Source: MVRE01 sp015660965 (lineage in GTDB: Archaea > Halobacteriota > Methanomicrobia > Methanomicrobiales > Methanospirillaceae). Taken from it: a DNA stretch of 64,000 nt. The translations under genes were made by a program, and so were the position numbers. The notes beneath the pieces are model-generated. The model had not been told where the DNA came from. It ran no database searches and saw nothing but the letters and a program-made list of their open reading frames with translations. Below are positions 34,687 through 42,914 of the stretch, piece after piece (within the stretch, counting starts at the first letter, position 1; every line of letters begins with the position of its first letter). The stretch covers positions 67,695 through 131,694 of the forward strand of contig JBEKCC010000005.1 in the NCBI GenBank assembly GCA_050015095.1, in the 5' to 3' direction.

Positions 34687-34821
34687 AGATATCCGATCCT
34701 CTTCCTTCCAGCACAATCACGTGTATCCGGGATGGCTGCGCCAGAGATAAATCCTGGTGTTTATTTCCATCATAATAAAAGAGTGCTAACAGAAAAAATA
34801 GTTGGTAGTTGTATCATTCAG

Positions 34822-35805
34822 TTACTGTTTGTAAAAGCTCAGGTCAAAAAGCTGGTCCTTCGTGAGGTTCACCTTGATGTACCCGAGGTCGTACTGGATC
34901 TTTGCATAGTCAAGTACCGGGGCAACGATCACATTGGGATCAGTAACCCACTTCCCATCCCATTCCTTGAGTGATGCCGTGACATCATCCAGTTTGGCAC
35001 CGGTCTTCTTAGCAAAGATCGCCGCCGCATCGTCAAGGTTCTTTTCGTTGTAGTCAACGGCTTTTTCATGCGTCTTTAGGATCTGTTCAACAATCTCCGG
35101 GTGCTCCCGGATCAGTTTACCGCTCACAACAAGGACACAGCAGGTATGGTTGGGATACATCTGGCCGGATTGGACGACGATCTTGCCCTTGCCCTGTGAG
35201 ACAATGACGGTCGGAGACGGGGCGGGCAGGAATGCGGCATCCACCTTACCGGCCGTCATCGCCGTGACTGCGTCACCCGGGTTCATCCCGATGATCTGGA
35301 GATCCTTGTCAGGATCGATGTTGTTCTTCTTCAACCAGTAGCGCAGGATAGTATCCTGGATCGTCCCTGCCTGGAAGGTTGCTATTTTCAGTCCTTTGAG
35401 GCTCTGCGGGCCGGTATAGTTCAGGTCGGGCCGTACGGCAAGATCAGAACCCTGAGTGTTGACACCCGCAATGATCTTTGCATCAAGTCCGGTTGCTATT
35501 GCACTCAGAACGGGGGCTGCTCCGACGTAGGCAACATCAAGATCTCCGGCAAGCATGGCCTGCATCTCAGGAGCGCCGGTTGGAAAGACCCTGTCGCTGA
35601 CATTCTGGACACCTAAGGGGGCAAGGTCCTGCTGCCACCAGCCCTTGTCCATCGCTGTGGTGTGAGCCATCTGGTGGGTGCTGGGCTGGTAACCGATGCG
35701 GAGTTCGGTCACTTTGGCGGTTACCTGCGGCTGCGTGCAGCCAGCGCTTAGCAATACAAAGGCAATGGCAACAAGTGCTATTGCGGTTAACCTCATCGTT
35801 TTCAT
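34822..35805 (-). CDS. ABC importer substrate-binding lipoprotein (SsuA/NMT1-like)
   Basis: A 327-residue extracytoplasmic binding protein. The N-terminus is a lipoprotein signal (hydrophobic stretch, then LLSAGCTQP with the lipidated Cys at residue 23). The mature part follows the SsuA/TauA/NMT1 fold: LRIGYQPSTHQMAHTTAMDK, PEMQAMLAGDLDVAYVGAAP, LKGLKIATFQAGTIQDTILR, and DAVTAMTAGKVDAAFLPAPS. It captures the substrate and delivers it to the permease. It is the first gene of the transporter operon and faces the HTH regulator gene across a 200-base gap with an inverted repeat. In a methanogen coenzyme M or another organosulfonate is a reasonable guess only. Confidence 0.9.
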   Translation of the reverse strand: MKTMRLTAIALVAIAFVLLSAGCTQPQVTAKVTELRIGYQPSTHQMAHTTAMDKGWWQQDLAPLGVQNVSDRVFPTGAPEMQAMLAGDLDVAYVGAAPVLSAIATGLDAKIIAGVNTQGSDLAVRPDLNYTGPQSLKGLKIATFQAGTIQDTILRYWLKKNNIDPDKDLQIIGMNPGDAVTAMTAGKVDAAFLPAPSPTVIVSQGKGKIVVQSGQMYPNHTCCVLVVSGKLIREHPEIVEQILKTHEKAVDYNEKNLDDAAAIFAKKTGAKLDDVTASLKEWDGKWVTDPNVIVAPVLDYAKIQYDLGYIKVNLTKDQLFDLSFYKQ

Positions 35806-35891
35806 AATCGAATTGTTGGAGAGGCTCTATTAATAAACATCCGATTTGGACAACATTTGTCTCTTTTTGTGATAACGGACAGGTTCTCATT

Positions 35892-35935
35892 CTACAATTG
35901 GATAATTTTTATTTGAGTATTATCCATAATTGTAG
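35892..35935. promoter_or_regulatory. Long inverted repeat between ABC importer and HTH regulator (candidate operator)
   Basis: Arms at 35892-35906 (ctacaattggataat) and 35919-35935 (attatccataattgtag) are complementary at 15 of 15 left-arm positions if a 2-base bulge is allowed; the spacer is 12 bases. It lies about 87 bases before the binding-protein start and 70 bases before the regulator start. A TATA-like attaataaac sits nearer the importer gene, and gaaaaaatatttcaa (about 35966-35980) nearer the regulator gene, so a protein bound here could control both divergent promoters. Confidence 0.5.
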
Positions 35936-36005
35936 GTAATCAACCAGCTTTTGTTGGCTCAATTCGAAAAAATATTTCAAGAATTAACCCAATTGTATCT
36001 ATACT

Positions 36006-36539
36006 ATGGCACAAATAGACCCAATTGATCGTCTAATGCGCGCGGCACTCACTTCAGATGAGGAGTTCGTTAGTACACTCAATAATCTTCTGAAACATGA
36101 TCTTAGAATAAGTGTTCGTGAGCTTGCTGGAAAAAGTGGAATATCACAAAGCTCTCTCTATAAACTGCTCCACGGTAAACGGTCACCGAACTTAAGTACG
36201 TTGCGGGAAATTATCCGGACACTTCGTCAATTCTATCATTTTGGTGATGAGGACTTTATCGGATTAATTGCAGCTCGACCAGTTCTCGAAAGTGTCGAAG
36301 AACGAGTTGCTAATGTTGATGGTCACCGTATGCGAGTACGCGAATACCCTGTCCACACGATGGAGGATGCAATTGTTTCTGCGGTGAGAGCTGAGAGAGA
36401 AGGTGCAATTGCAATTGTGTGTGCTCCTATTGTATCGAGTATTGTTGAGCAGCTTGTCCATATCCCCGTTACCACAATCATACCTCGAGAATCGGTTCAG
36501 AGAGCACTCGAACTTGCGGCGCGGAAAGCATGGGTTTAA
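36006..36539 (+). CDS. Archaeal HTH transcriptional regulator
   Basis: A 177-residue predicted regulator. Residues about 35-75 form an XRE-like helix-turn-helix (SVRELAGKSGISQSSLYKLL, GKRSPNLSTLREIIRTLRQF). The C-terminal part (MEDAIVSAVRAEREGAIAIV, CAPIVSSIVEQLVHIPVTTI) resembles a PrpR_N/periplasmic-binding-like ligand domain and is found in a conserved archaeal regulator family. An upstream TATA-like element about 25-40 bases before the ATG implies a leaderless mRNA. It could regulate the divergent ABC importer, argH downstream (45 bases), or itself. The ATG at 36006 is the only good start. Confidence 0.8.
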   Translation: MAQIDPIDRLMRAALTSDEEFVSTLNNLLKHDLRISVRELAGKSGISQSSLYKLLHGKRSPNLSTLREIIRTLRQFYHFGDEDFIGLIAARPVLESVEERVANVDGHRMRVREYPVHTMEDAIVSAVRAEREGAIAIVCAPIVSSIVEQLVHIPVTTIIPRESVQRALELAARKAWV

Positions 36540-36584
36540 TCGCTTAACAATCAATAAAATACACAAAGAGTGGATGGTGAACGG

Positions 36585-38066
36585 ATGCGAACAGACGTTG
36601 TAAGGTTGGGACGTCTATCAGGAGAGCGAACTGTAAAGATGATGCAATTCCTCTCCTCAATGCGTGCAGACCGCTGCATCGCAGATGCCGATATTCTTGT
36701 TGATATCGCACATGTGCTGATGTTGGAAAAGCAGAAAATCATTGAACGAGATATCGCACAAAAGATCATACCGGTTTTACTCGAACTTCATGATGAGGGT
36801 ATACCGGAGGAGGCTTTTGACGATAGTTTTGAGGATGTCCATGCGGGTGTCGAATCACTCCTTATTGATGAAGTTGGTCCTGATATCGGAGGTCGTATGC
36901 ATATGGGGAAGTCACGCAATGACGAAGTCGCCACATGCATCCGGATCAAGTTGCGTGAAGATATCCTGAAACAGATGGCTGCACTCCTGAAAGTTCGAGA
37001 AGTACTAGTCGCCCTCTCAGAACAGCATATTGACAGCGTGATGCCAGGGTTTACTCACATGCAGCATGCCCAACCCACCACTTTATCCCACCATCTTCTT
37101 GCCTATGAACAGGCATTCTCCCGTGACTTTGATCGGTTGAAAGAAACCTATGTACGAGTGAACCAATGTCCACTCGGGGCAGCAGCCTTCGCATCCACCG
37201 GGTATCCTATTAATCGTGAGTTCACTGCCCGAGAGCTCGGATTTGATGGGCTTGTGAACAATACAATGGATGCGGTAGCTACTCGAGATTTTGCCCTAGA
37301 AACGCTTTCTGATCTCGCAATATTAATGGTAAACGTGAGTCGTCTCTGTGAAGAGTTGATCCTCTGGAGCACCTCGTTTGTGAAGTTCGTGACACTTGAC
37401 GATGCATTTTGCTCGACCTCGTCCATCATGCCACAGAAAAAGAATCCAGACACTGCGGAAATTATGCGGGCTAAGACCGGGTCGGTCTTTGGAGCTTTGA
37501 GCGGGGCAATTCTCACTGTCAAAGGGTTGCCCATGAGTTATAATCGGGATATGCAGGAGCTCACTCCGAACATATGGCGTGGAATGCGCGATGCAAAAGA
37601 AAGCCTTCGTCTCTTAATCGATATGCTTTCAAGCGCGACTTTCGATATAACACGGATGAAGGAAGAGGCAGGTAAAGGTTTCTCGACAGCAACCGAACTT
37701 GCCGATACTCTTGTCAGAAGTTATGGGGTACCATTCCGAACTGCTCACAATATTGTTGGGAGAGCAATCCAGAAAGGGGATATTTCTCTTGCATCGCTCG
37801 AGGACGCATCAAAGGAGATTGATGCTGGCATATCTCTCATAGGTAAAGGTCTCACCCAAAAACATATCGATGAAGTATCAGAGGTGAGCTACTCAATCGC
37901 ATTGCGCAAAGCTCCCGGTGGACCTGCGCCACTCGCAATAAAGATCGCAATCGAAGAACGGAAAAAACAACTCGATGTTGACTCAAAGCTAATCGATGAC
38001 CGCCTTGCTAAGATCTCAAAATCAAAAGACGATTTGATCACCAAAGCGCGGAGGCTGGTAGCATAA
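36585..38066 (+). CDS. argH: Argininosuccinate lyase
   Basis: ArgH splits argininosuccinate into arginine and fumarate in the last step of arginine synthesis. The 493-residue chain starts at ATG 36585 (MRTDVVRLGRLSGER), supported by a GGTGA ribosome site; a GTG at 36570 adds five non-conserved residues. Motifs are HMGKSRNDEVATCIRIKLRE, PGFTHMQHAQPTTLSHHLLA, CPLGAAAFASTGYPINRE, and the superfamily signature SSIMPQKKNPDTAEIMRAK. Its stop codon TAA (38064-38066) overlaps the apparent ATA start of gatD in the string ATAA, see the gatD entry. The fumarate released would enter the same pool as the fumarase in the window. Confidence 0.96.
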   Translation: MRTDVVRLGRLSGERTVKMMQFLSSMRADRCIADADILVDIAHVLMLEKQKIIERDIAQKIIPVLLELHDEGIPEEAFDDSFEDVHAGVESLLIDEVGPDIGGRMHMGKSRNDEVATCIRIKLREDILKQMAALLKVREVLVALSEQHIDSVMPGFTHMQHAQPTTLSHHLLAYEQAFSRDFDRLKETYVRVNQCPLGAAAFASTGYPINREFTARELGFDGLVNNTMDAVATRDFALETLSDLAILMVNVSRLCEELILWSTSFVKFVTLDDAFCSTSSIMPQKKNPDTAEIMRAKTGSVFGALSGAILTVKGLPMSYNRDMQELTPNIWRGMRDAKESLRLLIDMLSSATFDITRMKEEAGKGFSTATELADTLVRSYGVPFRTAHNIVGRAIQKGDISLASLEDASKEIDAGISLIGKGLTQKHIDEVSEVSYSIALRKAPGGPAPLAIKIAIEERKKQLDVDSKLIDDRLAKISKSKDDLITKARRLVA

Positions 38067-39301
38067 GCCCACATATTAAATCCGGCGATATAGTCCAATG
38101 CGAATACAGCGGCAAAAGTTGGAAAGGTATCTATATCACCGACCGTGATGGCATGGCGGTCGTAAAACTTGATTCGGGGTATAATATTGGTGTCACACCA
38201 TCACTATGCAAATTTATTGAGCATCCCAAGATCGAACCGACAAAACGACTTGAAGTAACACAAGACAAGAAACTGTCCGAACTCTCTATCATATCGACTG
38301 GTGGTACTATCGCCAGTAGAATCGATTACCGAACTGGTTCAGTAACCAGCCAATTCGATGCAAGTGACATTCTGATTGCTATTCCCGAACTGGCAAAAGT
38401 GGCACAATACCATACAAAGTCACTCTACACGATCCTATCGGAAAATATGACACCGAAAATTTGGCAAGATCTTGCCAAAGCGGTGTATGAAGAGATTAAG
38501 AGAGGTGTCACAGGAGTTATCGTAACACATGGCACTGACACAATGGCATACAGCGCTGCTGCATTGAGCTTTATGATCGATACACCAGTTCCCATTGTGT
38601 TTGTTGGGTCCCAGCGATCTGCAGATCGCCCTTCGAGCGATAATACGATGAATGCTGTCTGCGCCGCAAGCGTAGCAAAAAGCGATCTTGGTGAAGTTGT
38701 CGTGGTAATGCACGCAACAACAAACGATGACTTTTGTGCAATTCACCGGGGAACGCGAGTTCGTAAGATGCACACATCCCGCCGTGACGCGTTCCAGAGT
38801 ATTGGGATGCCACCACTCGGTACAGTTTCTTATCCTTCTCGTGAAGTAAAATTAGAGAATTTTGCGGTACAACGAGGAATACACAAACTTGCCCTTCATG
38901 AGAAGTTGGAACAACGATGCGGGATGGTTCAATTCTATCCAGGAATGTCTCCAGATGTTCTGAAGGGATATGAAGGATATAAGGGGCTAGTCATTGCCGG
39001 TACTGGACTTGGGCATGTGAGTACTACACTCATCCCGGGAGTGCACAACCTCATTGAATCTGGAACAATGGTTGTGATGACCTCACAGTGCATGCATGGC
39101 AGGGTCTGCGACCGAGTATATGACACCGGGAGAGATCTGCTCACCGCCGGCGTGATTGAAGGTAACGACATGCTTGCCGAAGTGGCACTCGTTAAACTGA
39201 TGTGGGTCTTGGGTAACGAACCTAATCCGATGAAGGCACGTGAACTGATGCAAACAGATCTTAAAGGTGAGTGCATGAGGAGGAGCGCCCATGGACTATA
39301 G
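38063..39301 (+). CDS. gatD: Glutamyl-tRNA(Gln) amidotransferase subunit D, apparent ATA start
   Basis: GatD is the asparaginase-like subunit of archaeal GatDE, releasing ammonia for Glu-tRNA(Gln) to Gln-tRNA(Gln) conversion. The asparaginase core has SIISTGGTIASRIDYRTGSV, VTHGTDTMAYSAAALSFMID and GSQRSADRPSSD. The first ATG is at 38153, but the frame upstream encodes the expected N-terminal Tudor-like domain (HIKSGDIVQCEYSGKSWKGI), so that start would cut off about 30 residues. The only start-like codon at the right place is ATA at 38063, 8 bases after a perfect GGAGG (38050-38054) and overlapping the argH stop as ATAA. Neighbouring genes use ATGA overlaps, so one G-to-A change explains it. 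Length from ATA is 412 residues. The C-terminus overlaps gatE by 11 bases. Confidence 0.9.
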   Translation: MSPHIKSGDIVQCEYSGKSWKGIYITDRDGMAVVKLDSGYNIGVTPSLCKFIEHPKIEPTKRLEVTQDKKLSELSIISTGGTIASRIDYRTGSVTSQFDASDILIAIPELAKVAQYHTKSLYTILSENMTPKIWQDLAKAVYEEIKRGVTGVIVTHGTDTMAYSAAALSFMIDTPVPIVFVGSQRSADRPSSDNTMNAVCAASVAKSDLGEVVVVMHATTNDDFCAIHRGTRVRKMHTSRRDAFQSIGMPPLGTVSYPSREVKLENFAVQRGIHKLALHEKLEQRCGMVQFYPGMSPDVLKGYEGYKGLVIAGTGLGHVSTTLIPGVHNLIESGTMVVMTSQCMHGRVCDRVYDTGRDLLTAGVIEGNDMLAEVALVKLMWVLGNEPNPMKARELMQTDLKGECMRRSAHGL

Positions 39302-41141
39302 GGAGATGGGACTCATTGCCGGAATTGAGATCCATCAGCAACTGGATACAAGAGAGAAATTATTCTGCCACTGCCCAACTACCCTCCGTGATACAGCAGA
39401 ACATTCCGGAGAATTTTTCCGTTACCTACGAGCAACCGAGAGCGAGATGGGGGAGATCGATCGTGCCGCCCAAGAAGAGATGAAACGCGATCGGAAATTC
39501 CAGTATTATACGTACGATACTACCTGCCTCGTTGAGAATGATGAAGAGCCGCCAGCTCTCCTCAACAGTGAAGCGCTCGATGTGTGTCTCACCATTGCGA
39601 AAATGTTTTCGATGACACCAATTCCGCAGATACATACAATGCGAAAGCTTGTCATCGATGGTTCAAACACGAGCGGGTTCCAGCGAACTGCACTTATTGC
39701 GATAAACGGTTCTCTTCCCAATGGCGGGAAGATCGAAACAATTTGTCTGGAGGAAGAAGCGGCCCAACGTGTGAAGGATGATATCTTTTCTCTCGATCGA
39801 CTTGGAATTCCCCTCATTGAGATCACGACATCCCCTTGCATGCACACTCCAGAAGAGGTACAACAGGTTGCAGAGTATATGGGAATGGTACTGCGGTCCA
39901 CGGGAAAAGTGAAACGCGGAATTGGAACCATCCGACAGGACGTTAATATCTCAATTAAAGGCGGGGCACGTGTTGAGATCAAAGGAGTTCAAGAACTTGA
40001 ACTCATTGCCGAAGTGGTTAAGAGAGAGGTTCAGCGGCAGAAAGAACTTCTGACAATTCGAGATGAACTCAACAAGCGGAAAGCAGACATAAATCTGAAT
40101 GAGCATAAAGATGTAACCGATTTATTCAAAAACACCAAATCGACAATCTTGAAAAAAGCAAAGCGGATTTATGCACAAAATCTTAAAGGCTTTGCTGGTT
40201 TAGTTGGGCGCGAAATTCAACCCGACCGTCGACTAGGAAGCGAGATATCTGATTATGCCAAGGTATGTGGAGTCGGCGGGATTTTTCATACCGATGAATT
40301 ACCCGCATATGGAATTACTGCAGAAGAAGTTGATAAGGTGCGAAAGGTCTTGAACGCAAAGGAAGTCGACTGCATAGTCCTTCTTGCCGGTTCAAGTGAT
40401 AAACAAGCGACCTGTGCCTTGAATCAGGTATTCAATCGAGCGAAGAGTGCATTGAAAGGAATCCCAGAAGAGACAAGAAAGATGCTCGAAGAGGGGAGTA
40501 CGGCATACATGCGTCCGCTCCCCGGTGCTGCTAGGATGTACCCGGAAACCGATGTCTTACCGGTATTAATTAACGATGCACGATGGAAGGGAGTTAAAGT
40601 TCCCGAACTGTTACAGATTAAAGCCGAACGTTTTTTAAAAGAATACGGTATTGAGAGAAATTATGCAGGACAATTGGCATCTTCAGAAAAATTACCCCTT
40701 TTTGAACGAGCGATCAAGGAGGGAATAAAACCAAAACTTGCTGCGTTTACAATCCTTTCCACATCCACAGAACTCCGCCGTGAAGGTATTGAAATTCGAA
40801 ATATTAGTGACGATGCATATCTTACCGTCTGGCATTCAGTAGAAAAAGGGAAGGTAGCAAAAGAAGGGATTCCAGACCTTCTCCGCTTGGTTGCATCTGG
40901 TAGTACAGTCGAAACGGCGATTCAAAATCTTGGACCATCGATTTCTCGAGAAGAAGTTGAATCGATTGTGAAAAAAATTATTTCAGAACGATCTGAATTC
41001 ATTCAACAGCGAGGGAAAGCAGCGCTCGGTCCGCTCATGGGCGTTGTCATGGCTGAAGTCCGTGGTTCGGTTGATGGGAAAGTTGTCAGTGAAATTCTGA
41101 AACGTGAACTCGAGAAGAGCCTCGCTGCGAAGACCCCATAA
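39291..41141 (+). CDS. gatE: Glutamyl-tRNA(Gln) amidotransferase subunit E
   Basis: GatE binds Glu-tRNA(Gln), phosphorylates the glutamate and transfers ammonia from GatD. The 616-residue chain begins MDYREMGLIAGIEIHQQLDT, has the GatB/E core with IDGSNTSGFQRTALIAINGS, LDRLGIPLIEITTSPCMHTP, GKVKRGIGTIRQDVNISIKG, an inserted AspRS-like domain in the middle (residues about 270-410) that marks GatE rather than GatB, and a C-terminal YqeY-like helical tail (AALGPLMGVVMAEVRGSVDG). It overlaps gatD by 11 bases. Pairs functionally with the tRNA-Gln gene at 49312. Confidence 0.97.
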   Translation: MDYREMGLIAGIEIHQQLDTREKLFCHCPTTLRDTAEHSGEFFRYLRATESEMGEIDRAAQEEMKRDRKFQYYTYDTTCLVENDEEPPALLNSEALDVCLTIAKMFSMTPIPQIHTMRKLVIDGSNTSGFQRTALIAINGSLPNGGKIETICLEEEAAQRVKDDIFSLDRLGIPLIEITTSPCMHTPEEVQQVAEYMGMVLRSTGKVKRGIGTIRQDVNISIKGGARVEIKGVQELELIAEVVKREVQRQKELLTIRDELNKRKADINLNEHKDVTDLFKNTKSTILKKAKRIYAQNLKGFAGLVGREIQPDRRLGSEISDYAKVCGVGGIFHTDELPAYGITAEEVDKVRKVLNAKEVDCIVLLAGSSDKQATCALNQVFNRAKSALKGIPEETRKMLEEGSTAYMRPLPGAARMYPETDVLPVLINDARWKGVKVPELLQIKAERFLKEYGIERNYAGQLASSEKLPLFERAIKEGIKPKLAAFTILSTSTELRREGIEIRNISDDAYLTVWHSVEKGKVAKEGIPDLLRLVASGSTVETAIQNLGPSISREEVESIVKKIISERSEFIQQRGKAALGPLMGVVMAEVRGSVDGKVVSEILKRELEKSLAAKTP

Positions 41142-41214
41142 TTTTTCTCTCTCTCATCGCGATAGGCGCGAACATTTATGAGTAGCGGGGCAGAATTAGA
41201 TAAGGAGTTTAATT

Positions 41215-41541
41215 ATGGGCAAGACTGGAACAACCATTTGGGCACAAGTCAAAGGTGCAAAAGGACAGATTCGCTTAGTTCCCAAAAAAGAGGGTGAGCT
41301 GAAAACCCCGGGACCAAACCAGCGGTTCAAAGCTGGTGCGAACATAAAAAGTACAGACCAGACACAAGATGAGTATCGTGGTGGACGTGGTGGACGTGGT
41401 GGACGGAGAGGAGGGGGGCGAGGTGGCAGTCGCCGCGGTGACAGTGGCTCTCCAGAACGAACGGGAAACCCGCTCATCAGACGCCGAATGCGCCGTGCAA
41501 AAGTCTCTGCCATGGGAACCAAACAGAAATCAGCCCGGTAA
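41215..41541 (+). CDS. Small basic RGG-rich protein (DUF5350-like)
   Basis: A 108-residue very basic protein. The first 45 residues (MGKTGTTIWAQVKGAKGQIR, PGPNQRFKAGANIKS) look like a small methanogen family annotated as DUF5350. Residues about 54-77 are an Arg-Gly run (RGGRGGRGGRRGGGRGG), an RGG box, encoded by three 9-base repeats (41377-41403) and more. The C-terminus (RRRMRRAKVSAMGTKQK) is again basic. RGG boxes bind RNA in eukaryotic and bacterial proteins; here RNA or ribosome binding is an inference. It has its own promoter region after gatE and a candidate hairpin terminator downstream. Confidence 0.7.
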   Translation: MGKTGTTIWAQVKGAKGQIRLVPKKEGELKTPGPNQRFKAGANIKSTDQTQDEYRGGRGGRGGRRGGGRGGSRRGDSGSPERTGNPLIRRRMRRAKVSAMGTKQKSAR

Positions 41542-41547
41542 ATTTGT

Positions 41548-41597
41548 TGTAACAACCCCAATAAAAATAATGTAAATTTATGGAAAGGGTTGTTGCA
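41548..41597 (+). terminator. Inverted repeat downstream of the RGG-protein gene
   Basis: Arms tgtaacaaccc (41548-41558) and gggttgttgca (41587-41597) pair over 10 of 11 bases (the odd one is a G-T wobble in RNA) with a 28-base AT-rich loop. It begins 6 bases after the stop codon at 41541, so a terminator or 3' stabilising stem is plausible. T-runs follow at about 41610. Confidence 0.35.
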
Positions 41598-41680
41598 CAG
41601 TCAAACCATTTTTCTAACAAATAATTTCAGACTGTTGAGTGACGATAACCAAGAGTAAATATCTTTTAATGTGAGTGTCT

Positions 41681-42046
41681 ATGGTGAGTATGGATCTCTC
41701 GACCGCAGTGAAAAGTTATCAATTTGGAGAACGGGCAAAGTCCGAGTTGATTATAATATCCCAGCTTGCAAGCGCACTTTCGGGATTTCCTGAACAGGAA
41801 CGTGCTGGAGCACGCCGAATGTTGTTAATGGTTATGGAATCAGTGCGCAGCGAAATTCAGTTTGCCCAAAACAGTACGAGCCAGCAAGATTTTACACGAG
41901 CAATCAACGCACTTAACGAAGCAATTTCCCTTGTTGAAAGTAACCAACATGAACAGGCATCCCAGAGTCTTGCGACTGCGATAAGTGCGTCGACTACAGC
42001 GGCGCAACAGGCATGGCAGGTACTGACCGAACATGGACTCATCTGA
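41681..42046 (+). CDS. Small helical protein of unknown function
   Basis: I do not recognise this protein. It is all-helical, about 120 residues: LSTAVKSYQFGERAKSELII, FPEQERAGARRMLLMVMESV, AINALNEAISLVESNQHEQA, SQSLATAISASTTAAQQAWQ. The Ala/Ser/Gln-rich amphipathic helices suggest a coiled-coil bundle. Start choice is uncertain: ATG 41681 or ATG 41690 (MDLSTAVKS) are best, GTG 41675 is possible; an upstream taaatatctttta (about 41656-41668) resembles a TATA box and would give a nearly leaderless mRNA. It overlaps the nitroreductase gene by 14 bases, so both are likely co-expressed. Confidence 0.6.
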   Translation: MVSMDLSTAVKSYQFGERAKSELIIISQLASALSGFPEQERAGARRMLLMVMESVRSEIQFAQNSTSQQDFTRAINALNEAISLVESNQHEQASQSLATAISASTTAAQQAWQVLTEHGLI

Positions 42047-42560
42047 GTTTTTAGGATTTCTTACAAGCAGGTCATCAGTTCGACAATACGGGCACGATTC
42101 GATCAGCAATGACGATGTCACATTTATTCTTGACTGTGCAAGCACTGCACCAAGTGCAGGAAATCTGGAAGCCTGGGATGTTGTCATTGTTACCGATGAG
42201 GATACACGTCTCGGATTGAAAGATGCAGCATTTGGGCAGGATCATATTGGACAAGCAGCGATGATCTTGGTGGTCTGTGCAAACTACATTCGATCGATGT
42301 CCAAATACGGGGAACGCGGTATCCTCTATGCCATAGAGGACGCTACTATCGCATGCACATATATGATGTTAGCAGCACACGCACGGCAACTCAATTCCTG
42401 CTGGACAGGTGCATTCGATGAGGAGGAGGTTCGTTCACTCCTCCAATTACCTCAACATATACGACCCATTTCTCTGCTCGCTGTGGGGAAAGGGTATCCA
42501 CCCGCGAGTCTTACGGAACGAATGGCGATCGCTGACCATCTACATCATGAACAGTGGTAA
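42033..42560 (+). CDS. Nitroreductase family protein
   Basis: A 175-residue flavin-dependent nitroreductase-fold protein. The FMN-binding start FLTSRSSVRQYGHDSISNDD, the motif CASTAPSAGNLEAWDVVIV and the C-terminal PQHIRPISLLAVGKGYPP are typical. Such enzymes reduce nitro groups, quinones or act in flavin/F420 chemistry; substrate unknown. ATG 42033 lies inside the preceding gene (14-base overlap). The chain is compact but complete. Confidence 0.87.
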   Translation: MDSSEFLGFLTSRSSVRQYGHDSISNDDVTFILDCASTAPSAGNLEAWDVVIVTDEDTRLGLKDAAFGQDHIGQAAMILVVCANYIRSMSKYGERGILYAIEDATIACTYMMLAAHARQLNSCWTGAFDEEEVRSLLQLPQHIRPISLLAVGKGYPPASLTERMAIADHLHHEQW

Positions 42561-42575
42561 GAGAGAGGAGGAACA

Positions 42576-42914
42576 ATGCCCGATTATTTGGTAACGATGG
42601 AGTCAGCATGGGTTATCCGTGACGTGAAATCGCTTGATGATGCCATAGGAATCGCTATCAGTGAAGCAGGAAAACGTCTTAACCCCGCAGCAAAGTTCGT
42701 TGAAGTTGAAGCCGGGCTCCTTTCATGCCCATTCTGCGATCAAGACCTTTCAAGCGCAATTGTTGTGGCAGACACTGCATTAGTCGGTCTTTCACTTGAG
42801 ATGAAAGTCTTCCGGGCAGAGTCTTCAGAACATGCAAGTCGTATCGCAAAATCTGTTATCGGGAAAGCGCTTCGCGATGTTCCGCTCAAAATTCTGGATG
42901 TGCAGGAACTATGA
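42576..42914 (+). CDS. DUF555 / UPF0212 family protein
   Basis: A 112-residue protein of the archaeal UPF0212 (DUF555) family, starting MPDYLVTMESAWVIRDVKSL. A single CPFC pair (LLSCPFCDQDL, about residues 49-52) is typical and may bind metal or act in redox chemistry. The function is unknown. It starts 15 bases after the nitroreductase stop with a GGAGGA ribosome site and overlaps the PfkB gene by 4 bases (ATGA), opening a run of four coupled genes (DUF555, PfkB, Dph6-like, DUF2070). Confidence 0.85.
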   Translation: MPDYLVTMESAWVIRDVKSLDDAIGIAISEAGKRLNPAAKFVEVEAGLLSCPFCDQDLSSAIVVADTALVGLSLEMKVFRAESSEHASRIAKSVIGKALRDVPLKILDVQEL

